DNA from: Halomarinibacterium sp041392125
Lineage (GTDB): Bacteria > Bacteroidota > Bacteroidia > Flavobacteriales > Flavobacteriaceae
NCBI GenBank assembly: GCA_041392125.1
Contig: JAWKMR010000008.1
Location: 1-64,000 of the forward strand
Length of the DNA stretch: 64,000 nucleotides
Direction of reading: 5' to 3'
Shown here: positions 40,703 to 48,391 of the stretch, one piece after another
Numbering within the stretch: the stretch's first letter is position 1
How the letters are laid out: the number at the start of each line of letters is the position of its first letter
The notes under the pieces: generated by a model
What the model was told of the DNA's origin: nothing
What the model saw: the letters and a program-made list of their open reading frames with translations, nothing else
Database searches by the model: none
Program-made: the position numbers and the translations under genes

Positions 40703-41596
40703 TTTTCTTGGGTGAAATTGCTCCACTACTTTGGCAAGATGCGATTTATCAATATGGGTGTAGATTTCAGTAGTGGTAATACTTGCGTGTCCTAACATTT
40801 GCTGAATGGCGCGCAAATCGGCTCCATTTTCTAACAAATGTGTGGCAAAGGAATGTCGAAAAGTGTGTGGGCTTACCGTTTTATGTATTCCTGCTTTTTC
40901 GGTTAGGTCTTTAATAATCGTAAACACCATGGCTCTCGTTAAGGGTTTTCCTCTTCGGTTTAAAAAAACAGTGTCTTTTGCCTTTTCAGAAATGGATTGA
41001 TGCACCCGAATCTCTTTCAAATAGATTGTGATGTATTTTATAGTGCTATCGGCTATGGGAACAAAGCGCTCTTTATCTCCCTTACCGGTAACTTTAATAA
41101 AACCTTCGTCAAAAAACAAATCGGATATACGCAATGATATAGCTTCCGAAACACGTAAACCGCAGCCGTATAAAGTTTCCAAAAGGGCTCTGTTTCGCTC
41201 CCCTTGTGGGGTACTCAAATCAATTTGCAAGATGATAGCGTCTATTTCTTCTTCGGAAAGGGTATCGGGTAATTTACGTCCTGTTTTGGGGCTTTCAATT
41301 AATTCCAGCGGATTGGTTTTTCGGTATTCTTCAAAAATGAGGTAATTAAAAAAGCCTCTTAGTCCAGAGATAATTCGGCTTTGTGAACGCGGATTTACTT
41401 CTTTGGCAATTTGGTATATAAACTCCTGAATGGTTTTTTCTGAAATATTTATTGGAGTATCCGCAATTGCATTTTCTTCCAGCCATAGCATCAATTTTTT
41501 AATATCCAATGCATAATTAACAATAGAATTTTGCGAAAGCCCCCGTTCAATATGAAGGTAATTTTGATAGTCCTTAAGCGCCTGTTGCCATGTCAT
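40700..41596 (-). CDS. xerD: Site-specific tyrosine recombinase XerD
   Basis: A 298-residue phage-integrase-family recombinase that resolves chromosome dimers at dif with XerC. It has a SAM-like N-terminal domain (WQQALKDYQNYLHIERGLS). The catalytic residues are visible in YGCGLRVSEA (Arg), SPHTFRHSFATHLL (His and Arg), LGHASITTTEIYTHI (His and Tyr). I chose the ATG at 41596 over one ten codons upstream because homologues begin MTWQ-like. No neighbouring mobile element is seen, so a housekeeping role fits. Confidence 0.9.
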   Translation of the reverse strand: MTWQQALKDYQNYLHIERGLSQNSIVNYALDIKKLMLWLEENAIADTPINISEKTIQEFIYQIAKEVNPRSQSRIISGLRGFFNYLIFEEYRKTNPLELIESPKTGRKLPDTLSEEEIDAIILQIDLSTPQGERNRALLETLYGCGLRVSEAISLRISDLFFDEGFIKVTGKGDKERFVPIADSTIKYITIYLKEIRVHQSISEKAKDTVFLNRRGKPLTRAMVFTIIKDLTEKAGIHKTVSPHTFRHSFATHLLENGADLRAIQQMLGHASITTTEIYTHIDKSHLAKVVEQFHPRK

Positions 41597-41679
41597 AGAA
41601 AAACCTAAAGTTTTCTGAAAATACAAATTGTTTTCAAATTTCGTTATAATTTAGCACAAACATTTAACAAATTTACAAT

Positions 41680-42252
41680 ATGAAAAAACTATTGATTTTA
41701 TTTGCTTTTACACTATCAAGTGCTTCTATTTTTGCTCAAGGAGTAGATTTAGGTTTAAAAGTTGGGGTTAATTTTGCTAATCTTTCAGATGCCAGTAATT
41801 TAGACCTTAGCAGTAAAACAGGTTTCGTCTTTGGGGCATTTGCTGGAGCAAAATTAGGGGACAAATTGGGTATTCAAGGAGATTTATTGTACTCTGCACA
41901 AGGAGCTAAATCTGATGAAGAAGGGATAGACGACATTGACCTTAACTATGTAAACGTTCCGGTGGTTCTTAAATACTTTTTAACAGACCAAATACACATA
42001 CATGCAGGGCCTCAGTTTGGGTTTGTGGTTGATGATAATGTTGCAAAAGTGCTAACAAGTATTGCAGATGCTGAAAGCTTTGACCTTTCAGGTATTATAG
42101 GAATTGGCGTGGATTTACCCATGGGAATACGGTTGGACGGAAGATATAATTTTGGATTAAGTGATGTAATTTCTTCCAACGATAAAACTGTTGTGGACAG
42201 TGGGGGCAAGAATAGTGTAATAACTATTTCTGCGGGCTATTCGTTTTTATAA
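41680..42252 (+). CDS. Outer-membrane beta-barrel (porin family) protein
   Basis: A 190-residue protein with a signal peptide (ending SIFAQ) and an eight-strand-type small barrel of the OMP_b-brl/PorT-like group. It has GLKVGVNFANLSDAS, LGIQGDLLYSAQGA, and ends AGYSFL with a terminal Leu. No binding motif points to a ligand. It ends at a strong terminator. Confidence 0.8.
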   Translation: MKKLLILFAFTLSSASIFAQGVDLGLKVGVNFANLSDASNLDLSSKTGFVFGAFAGAKLGDKLGIQGDLLYSAQGAKSDEEGIDDIDLNYVNVPVVLKYFLTDQIHIHAGPQFGFVVDDNVAKVLTSIADAESFDLSGIIGIGVDLPMGIRLDGRYNFGLSDVISSNDKTVVDSGGKNSVITISAGYSFL

Positions 42253-42271
42253 TTTAGAAGCTGTATAAATT

Positions 42272-42305
42272 AAAAAGGGCAACTATTTTTAAGTTGCCCT
42301 TTTTT
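42272..42305 (+). terminator. Terminator after the porin-family gene
   Basis: AAAAAGGGCAACT pairs with AGTTGCCCTTTTT around an ATTTTTA loop. Confidence 0.92.
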
Positions 42306-42416
42306 ATTGGTTGTCAAATTGTTAACAACTTTGTTAAAAAATAGGGCAAATGCCTCATGTAGAACATATTCATTTATTTAATAGCTTTACTTTATATTAA
42401 TCAAACTATTTTAATT

Positions 42417-42953
42417 ATGAAAAAATTTTTATTATTTGCTGCTATTGCAGTTTTCGGAATGAACACTTCTTTTGCTCAAGATGGCGATGGAGGTGATGCA
42501 ACCTCTCAAGGTTCTTGGCTTATTGAGGCTAATACTGGTTTTGGTGAAGCCTTTGGAGGAGGATCTGGAATCTTTTTACGCTCTATTGATGGTACAACCG
42601 CATGGAATGCAGGTGCCGATGTAGGGTATTTTGTCATCGAAGATTTAGCCTTAAAAGCGGGTCTGGGTTATGGAGATAATGGAGAGGATGGAGTTGATGG
42701 TATGTTTGGCTGGAAATTTGGTGCTAAATACTATATTAACGGAACTATTCCAGTAGGAGCCGATGTTAATGGAGCTTCAGGAAATGATTTTTCCCCAATG
42801 TGGGTAGGTATTCAAGCTGCCTATGCTTGGTTTATTGCGGATAATGTAAGCATTGAACCCGGTCTAAGATATGGATTAGGAATGAATGAAGATGCTGGCG
42901 ATGGTGATTTTAATATACTATCTTTTAATGTTGGATTTGCTATTCATTTATAA
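42417..42953 (+). CDS. Small outer-membrane beta-barrel protein
   Basis: A 178-residue secreted protein: signal peptide (MKKFLLFAAIAVFGMNTSFAQ), then Gly-rich strands such as NTGFGEAFGGGSGIF, ADVGYFVIEDLALKAGLGYG and SFNVGFAIHL at the C-terminus. It looks like the OMP_b-brl family by composition. No relation to the neighbouring porin gene is visible beyond general shape. It has its own upstream region of about 110 bases with palindromes TTGTTAACAA and GGCAAATGCC. Confidence 0.75.
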   Translation: MKKFLLFAAIAVFGMNTSFAQDGDGGDATSQGSWLIEANTGFGEAFGGGSGIFLRSIDGTTAWNAGADVGYFVIEDLALKAGLGYGDNGEDGVDGMFGWKFGAKYYINGTIPVGADVNGASGNDFSPMWVGIQAAYAWFIADNVSIEPGLRYGLGMNEDAGDGDFNILSFNVGFAIHL

Positions 42954-42969
42954 AAGAATGTAACTTAAG

Positions 42970-43003
42970 AAAAAGCGGAAGAAGTTTTTCTTCCGCTTTT
43001 TTT
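42970..43003. terminator. Bidirectional terminator between the outer-membrane protein and symporter genes
   Basis: AAAAGCGGAAGAA pairs with TTCTTCCGCTTTT around GTTT; A and T runs flank both sides. It overlaps the symporter stop by two bases. Confidence 0.92.
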
Positions 43004-44750
43004 ATTTCCGTTTCCAAAGTTTGAAAATAATAATTGCTGCAACCATCGCTATTACTAATAAAATAATGGCTCCAAAATAATTTGCGTAGATTAGATACCC
43101 TGTGGCAAATAACGCACTGTAAACAAATAAAATCCCTAAGAGCATTGAAGCCAAATCTTTGGTAAAATGATCGTGTGTTTCTTTTAGTACATAGCTGTTA
43201 GCAGCTTTCTTTTTAAAAGCATTCCAACCCATACCATAAGGAGTTACTTTATTGTAAAAATTAACCAACGTATTCATATTTGTGGGCTTAGTAAGTAATG
43301 TAACAGCAACCCAGGAAATAGTAGTAATAAGTACTCCCAAAACCAATTCTTGATGAGCTTCAAGTCCAAAATCACCAAATTTTAAGACAATGGCAACCAC
43401 AAAAGAAACAATCATCCCGGTAATTTCACTATACGCATTTACCCGCCACCAAAACCAACGAAGGATAAATATTAAACCGGTACCTGCCCCAATTTGCAAA
43501 AGAATATTGAAGGTATCTAAAGCACTTTCAAACTGAAGCGCTAATATAGCTGCGAAAATCATTAAAATTACCGTTGAGAGTCTTCCCACATTAACTAATT
43601 CTTTTTCTGAAGCCTGTTTTTTTACAAATCTTTTATAAAAATCTAATGAAATATAAGACGATCCCCAATTTAAATGGGTAGAAATAGTACTCATAAAGGC
43701 GGCAATTAACGAAGTAACAACCAACCCCAATAACCCTGAAGGTAAATGAGTGAGCATAGCAGAATAACCTAAATCGTGCCCTGCTTTAGCATTGGGAAAG
43801 GCTTGTGAAATATCCGAAAGTTGAGGATAAAGGACTAAGGATGCTAATGCAATTAAAATCCAGGGCCAAGGGCGAATAGCATAATGGGCAATATTAAATA
43901 GTAGGGTAGCGCCTATGGCATTTTTTTCGTCTTTGGCAGAAAGCATTCGTTGTGCTATGTAGCCGCCTCCGCCGGGCTCGGCACCGGGATACCAAACACT
44001 CCACCATTGTACTGCGATGGGAATTAACAATAAAGTCCACAGTGCTTTTGAATCATTAAAATCAGGAAGAAAATTCAGTTTGTCGACTACATTTTCATGC
44101 GCCAATAGGCCATCTAACCCTCCAATCTCGGGCATTTGAACAATGTACCAAGCCGCCCAAACGGAGCCCACCATAGCAATAATAAATTGCAAAAAATCGG
44201 TAAAAATAACTCCTCTTAACCCCCCAATAGAGCTATAGATTACAGTAATTACTGAGGCATACACTACCGATTCCCAAGGCTCCAAATTAAACAAGATTCC
44301 TCCAATTTTTATGGCCGCCAAACATACCGTAGCCATAATCATAACATTAAAAAAAACGCCTAAATACAAAGCCCTAAATCCTCTTAAAAAAGCCGCTTCT
44401 TTACCGCTGTAGCGCAATTCATAAAACTCTAAATCGGTAAGTACTTCAGATCGACGCCAGAGTTTTGCATAAACAAACACGGTAAGCATTCCCGTAAGCA
44501 AAAAAGCCCACCAAACCCAGTTTCCAGAAATTCCGTTTTGGCGAACAATGTCTGTAACCAAGTTGGGGGTATCTGCAGAAAACGTGGTAGCCACCATAGA
44601 AATACCCAATAACCACCAAGGCATGTTTTTTCCAGAGAGGAAAAATTCCTGTGAGTTTTGCCCCGATTTTTTACTTACAATAACACCTATAAGGAGAAAT
44701 ATTACAAAAAATGAAAAGATGAGAATCCAATCTAGGGTGCTTAATTCCAT
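43002..44750 (-). CDS. Sodium:solute symporter family transporter
   Basis: A 582-residue integral membrane protein with about thirteen helices of the SSS family (LeuT fold). The start MELSTLDWILIFSFFVIFLLIG at 44750 matches the family; a longer reading would enter the neighbouring gene. Landmarks are SKKSGQNSQEFFLSGKNMPW, GGLRGVIFTDFLQF and HYAIRPWPWIL. The substrate is unknown. It lies four bases after the HhH gene on the same strand. Confidence 0.9.
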   Translation of the reverse strand: MELSTLDWILIFSFFVIFLLIGVIVSKKSGQNSQEFFLSGKNMPWWLLGISMVATTFSADTPNLVTDIVRQNGISGNWVWWAFLLTGMLTVFVYAKLWRRSEVLTDLEFYELRYSGKEAAFLRGFRALYLGVFFNVMIMATVCLAAIKIGGILFNLEPWESVVYASVITVIYSSIGGLRGVIFTDFLQFIIAMVGSVWAAWYIVQMPEIGGLDGLLAHENVVDKLNFLPDFNDSKALWTLLLIPIAVQWWSVWYPGAEPGGGGYIAQRMLSAKDEKNAIGATLLFNIAHYAIRPWPWILIALASLVLYPQLSDISQAFPNAKAGHDLGYSAMLTHLPSGLLGLVVTSLIAAFMSTISTHLNWGSSYISLDFYKRFVKKQASEKELVNVGRLSTVILMIFAAILALQFESALDTFNILLQIGAGTGLIFILRWFWWRVNAYSEITGMIVSFVVAIVLKFGDFGLEAHQELVLGVLITTISWVAVTLLTKPTNMNTLVNFYNKVTPYGMGWNAFKKKAANSYVLKETHDHFTKDLASMLLGILFVYSALFATGYLIYANYFGAIILLVIAMVAAIIIFKLWKRK

Positions 44751-44754
44751 ATTG

Positions 44755-45363
44755 TTAATAAGTTTTAAGAGAGGCGGCCTGGGCAATCCAATTATCGCGT
44801 TCAATACGTCCGGGGAAAAAGTCGATGAGTTCTGTAAGGATTCTAATGTCTTCTTCTTGGAATCTGCTTATTTGATCATAGTTATAAATACCAATTTCAT
44901 TGAGACGTTGTTCAATGTAGGGCCCAATGCCATTAATTTGAGTTAAATCGTCTTTGCTATTTTTTGACCCGTATCCAAAATTCTCAAAATTAAGTTCAGG
45001 TTTGCTTTTGGTATAGGTAATGTAACTTGTCCGGGCTTTTTCAACAATTTCTTCTGCAGATTTGGGAATGATTTCTTCGTTAGTTTTTTCTCTTGTTTCT
45101 TGTTGGGTTTGTTTAACCACTTCTACAATTTTCGGTTTTATCTCTGTAAAAATGGTTTCAATGTCTGAAATGTTAGTAGTATTAGTAGTAGAATTAATTT
45201 TATTAAGATTGGCTTGACGCTTTACCTTTTTCAACATTTTTGTGTATTTGGACCGTTGTAGGGTCCAAGCCGAAAAATAACCAATTAAAAAGGTACTAAA
45301 CATTAAAAGAAAAATCCCAAAGAAGTCAGGAAATTGGCTTATAAATTCGTTGAATGCGCTCAT
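44755..45363 (-). CDS. Membrane-anchored protein with C-terminal helix-hairpin-helix domain
   Basis: A 202-residue protein with one N-terminal helix (residues 15-33, GIFLLMFSTFLIGYFSAW) and a basic linker. A low-complexity middle leads to a C-terminal HhH-like domain: DDLTQINGIGPYIEQRLNEIGI then FFPGRIERDNWIAQA. Such domains bind DNA or act as protein-protein modules. Similar helical C-termini occur in many Bacteroidota envelope proteins of unknown role. It overlaps the upstream OmpA gene by one base. Confidence 0.78.
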   Translation of the reverse strand: MSAFNEFISQFPDFFGIFLLMFSTFLIGYFSAWTLQRSKYTKMLKKVKRQANLNKINSTTNTTNISDIETIFTEIKPKIVEVVKQTQQETREKTNEEIIPKSAEEIVEKARTSYITYTKSKPELNFENFGYGSKNSKDDLTQINGIGPYIEQRLNEIGIYNYDQISRFQEEDIRILTELIDFFPGRIERDNWIAQAASLKTY

Positions 45364-46340
45364 TAATTAGTTCTGTATTTTACGTCTATTCTTCTGTTTA
45401 AAAATTGTCCTTCTTCAGTAGCATTACTGGCTATAGGTTTTGCTTCACCTTCAGATAGTGCAATAACTTTATTTTTGTCGAGTCCGCCTTTTGAAATTAA
45501 ATACCATCGTACTTGACGAGCATATTTTAAGGCTAATAAATAATTGTCATTTGCATTTCCAATATTGTCTGTATGCCCCACAATTTCGACTCTTACATCG
45601 GGATTTTCTGAAAAAACTTCGGTTACTTCATCTAATAAATTTTTAAGCACCTCATTTACAAAAATATCATTATTTACCAATTTCGGGTATAAAGTTTTGT
45701 CCTCCGGTAACTTGAATTTCAGCGAATTTAAACGAAGTGTATCTAAGGGTTTAAAAATGAATGAAATACCATAAGGGAAATGACCATTTTCATCAAACTC
45801 GAAGTCTTTAATCATAGATTTAACAGCTATTTTTTCACGAGGAATCCCAATACTTTCAAAGATTTCCCGTACTTTATTTCCACGGCGTATTCCCAAATTG
45901 GGATTTTTTATTTTCTCGGAGGCTGCATATAACGCAGTAATTTGAACTTCTTCCGTAGGGTGTTCAATTAAATAGGTGTTAATTTTATACTTAAAATCTA
46001 CAATACTTTGTGGTAGTGAAACTGTGGCGGTGTCTTTAAAAATACTTATTCCTTCGGGATAAGAAAAGATAACAGTTCCTTCTTTATTGGTAGCCCATAA
46101 TCCTTGGTTAAGCGGTATTTCTTCAAAATTGGTTTGAATGTTTTCTGAAAGATTTAATGTATCTGAAATGGATTTATCTAAAGAGTCCATTTCCAAAAAC
46201 GGTAACTGTTCGTTAGTCTCAATGGGCCTTATCTCACTTAAGATGTGGGTTTGTTTTACCGGATTAAGCCACGAGTACAGCCATAAACCAAAAAATGACC
46301 AAATAAGAAAAACTAAAAAGGCAATAAAAAAGTTTTTCAT
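45363..46340 (-). CDS. OmpA family protein with N-terminal membrane anchor
   Basis: A 325-residue protein: one N-terminal helix (residues 4-25), a linker, and a C-terminal OmpA-like peptidoglycan-binding domain (residues about 235-325, VEIVGHTDNIGNAND, LNRRIDVKYR). A weaker OmpA-like repeat seems present in the middle (AALYAASEKIKNPNLGIRRGNKVREIFE). It likely ties an inner-membrane complex to the wall. It is coupled to the HhH gene and, downstream, the symporter. Confidence 0.85.
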   Translation of the reverse strand: MKNFFIAFLVFLIWSFFGLWLYSWLNPVKQTHILSEIRPIETNEQLPFLEMDSLDKSISDTLNLSENIQTNFEEIPLNQGLWATNKEGTVIFSYPEGISIFKDTATVSLPQSIVDFKYKINTYLIEHPTEEVQITALYAASEKIKNPNLGIRRGNKVREIFESIGIPREKIAVKSMIKDFEFDENGHFPYGISFIFKPLDTLRLNSLKFKLPEDKTLYPKLVNNDIFVNEVLKNLLDEVTEVFSENPDVRVEIVGHTDNIGNANDNYLLALKYARQVRWYLISKGGLDKNKVIALSEGEAKPIASNATEEGQFLNRRIDVKYRTN

Positions 46341-46444
46341 TTACGAAGTTAGGCTGTTTAAATTCTTTAGCGGGGCACTATCAAAACAAATTTACAAATT
46401 CCAAAGCTTGTAAGAAGTTACTGCTACTATTATTTTTAGGGACT

Positions 46445-46475
46445 TATTAACTTTCAGAAGTTAATAGTACTTTTG
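46445..46475 (+). promoter_or_regulatory. Palindromic operator and -7 element at the DinB gene
   Basis: TATTAACTT (46445-46453) and AAGTTAATA (46458-46466) form a perfect nine-base inverted repeat with a TCAG spacer. The -7 element TACTTTTG (46468-46475) starts two bases later and the ATG (46479) three bases after that. The layout fits a repressor site lying between -33 and -7. The transcript would be leaderless or nearly so. Function is inferred from position only. Confidence 0.6.
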
Positions 46476-46478
46476 GGT

Positions 46479-46994
46479 ATGGAAAATAATCAATTTAGTG
46501 CCAATTTCAAAAAAAATGCATTTTATCGTTTGGATGAGAGTACACGAATGATTGAAAAAAGTTTGGTTGAAATTACTCCCGAAGAACTTTGGTTAAAACC
46601 CAATGACTCACTTAATTCTATTGGAAATTTAATGCTACATCTGTGTGGTAATATGACTCAATATGTAATTTCCTCTTTAGGAAATATACCGGATATCAGA
46701 AATAGGGAGGAAGAGTTTTCCAAAGACGGCGGTTTTTCAAAAGATGAAATAGTACAAAAACTCAAAACCACTGTTGAAACCGTAAAAAAAACCATTCTGA
46801 TGGCTTCAGATACAGAGCTCTTGAGAGAACGAAACGTACAAGGCTTCTCACTTTCAGGTGTAGGATGTATTTTACACCTGGTTGAGCACTATTCGTACCA
46901 TACAGGGCAAATTGCTTTTTGGGTAAAGTTATTGAAAAATAAATCGTTAGGTTTTTATGACGGCTTCGATTTAAACATTAAAAATGAGACTTAG
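46479..46994 (+). CDS. DinB family protein (DUF1572-like)
   Basis: A 171-residue four-helix-bundle DinB-type protein. The three metal-binding His positions are visible: LMLHLCGNM (His near 53), HLVEHYSYHTGQIAFW with two more. Members include bacillithiol S-transferases and proteins of unknown role. Bacillithiol use is plausible here because a YtxJ gene lies in the window, but the link is inference. The ATG at 46479 is chosen because the six bases before it belong to the promoter. Confidence 0.82.
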   Translation: MENNQFSANFKKNAFYRLDESTRMIEKSLVEITPEELWLKPNDSLNSIGNLMLHLCGNMTQYVISSLGNIPDIRNREEEFSKDGGFSKDEIVQKLKTTVETVKKTILMASDTELLRERNVQGFSLSGVGCILHLVEHYSYHTGQIAFWVKLLKNKSLGFYDGFDLNIKNET

Positions 46995-47011
46995 GAAAAT
47001 CCTATAATTAT

Positions 47012-48322
47012 TTAATCTCCACAATGGGAACCTTCAGCTTTCCAGCGTTTTTGTTGTTCAAAAATTTTATAATCATTATTTATGGAAGTAATTCCTAAAA
47101 AATTCATAGTAACCCCTGCATGGGCCTCATATTTAAGAGTGGCAGTATGACAGGGTGTATTATCTAGTAAACCTGTACTTAAATAGGAGGAGGCGTGCGT
47201 GTTTAGCAATAAATATGGAACTACAGTATTTCCTAAAATACCAACTTCAAACCTTGGAAACTCAACGCCCACTCCCATACCAGCAATACCCGCTGTTGCT
47301 GTGTTACTATCACCTGTTTGCTCGGCTGTATCATTAGAAACACCGCCAGTAGCGCTCATACTACCATTACCATAGGAAAAGCCAAAATTACTGTTATAGG
47401 TAAGTTTCATACTAGCTTGACTACTACTTCCTGCTGCAACTTCAGGGTAAATTTTTAGATTGGCTTTTAAGCGCAGTGTCACGGGTAGAATTCCCTGTAC
47501 TAAGATCGTTCGTTCTATGGTGGCCGGAATTTCTAAAATAGCAATATCACTTCCGAGACCTACTGCTGCAAATTTAAGCTCTACTTCGCCTTCAAGACCA
47601 TCATTAGTGTAAGAAAACTGCTGTGTTTCACCTCCTTGAATCTGAATATTTGCATTACTTGTAAATGAGGAAATATAACCTTCGGCAGCAATACTGCACA
47701 CTCGTTCTTTTTCAGATTTAAGTTTAATTTTCAGTTTATCCCCAGCCTCGGGAGTTAATTCAAACGAAACTTTCCATCCACGTATTTCTCTTTCAATTTT
47801 AACATGAAGACCGTCTTCTTCACCATCAACTATAGCTAAAAAGGGGGCTGCTAGGGTTGCAATGGGCTGACCTAATGTTACTTTTGCGTTTGTAATATCG
47901 GTATCATTCCAAGTTATGGGAGCACTATAAGAAATGTCTGCCTCCTTGAAATAGTCGGTAAGTCTGGCATACTCACTTTCCACAATAATTTTACCACCCT
48001 CTTTTTTAATAGCGGTAATTTTCCTGAGGGAATGTGTTTCAAATAATACCACTTTTCCTACTTCTAAATTTTCAACTTCATCGGCATCATCAGAAAAAAT
48101 ATAAGTTCCTGTTTCTGAATTATATTTCTCTAATTTGCTAACTTCTGAAGCTGAAATACGACTCGTGTTTTCTTTTGGAGTGACATTAAATGTTTCTGTT
48201 TTTGGAATGATGTGTGTTTTTGAAAAATCTTTCGATTTATTTTTATCATTTCCGCATGAAAAAAATAATGAAAGCGAGACAATTAAAACAAAATTTCTGA
48301 ATATCGAGGCGAAATAGTTCAT
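47012..48322 (-). CDS. Hypothetical lipoprotein
   Basis: A 436-residue predicted lipoprotein: signal ending LFFSC (Cys near 23). I do not recognise a family. The middle is beta-rich with repeated acidic and Thr/Ser stretches (QIQGGETQQFSYTNDGLEGEVELKF). The C-terminal third is Gly-rich (YGNGSMSATGGVSNDTAEQTGDS) and ends with a pair of Cys (DNTPCH and SHCGD). Location at the cell surface or periplasm is inferred from the signal only. Confidence 0.6.
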   Translation of the reverse strand: MNYFASIFRNFVLIVSLSLFFSCGNDKNKSKDFSKTHIIPKTETFNVTPKENTSRISASEVSKLEKYNSETGTYIFSDDADEVENLEVGKVVLFETHSLRKITAIKKEGGKIIVESEYARLTDYFKEADISYSAPITWNDTDITNAKVTLGQPIATLAAPFLAIVDGEEDGLHVKIEREIRGWKVSFELTPEAGDKLKIKLKSEKERVCSIAAEGYISSFTSNANIQIQGGETQQFSYTNDGLEGEVELKFAAVGLGSDIAILEIPATIERTILVQGILPVTLRLKANLKIYPEVAAGSSSQASMKLTYNSNFGFSYGNGSMSATGGVSNDTAEQTGDSNTATAGIAGMGVGVEFPRFEVGILGNTVVPYLLLNTHASSYLSTGLLDNTPCHTATLKYEAHAGVTMNFLGITSINNDYKIFEQQKRWKAEGSHCGD

Positions 48323-48391
48323 AGCAGTAAAGTGTTATGGTATCTAATTTAAAGATACTACTTTTTTCTACTGAAAATGAGGGAGATAGTA

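Noticed and set aside
40700..41596. A phage or transposon integrase
   Set aside because: The sequence fits XerD, has housekeeping neighbours and no att-type repeats flank it.
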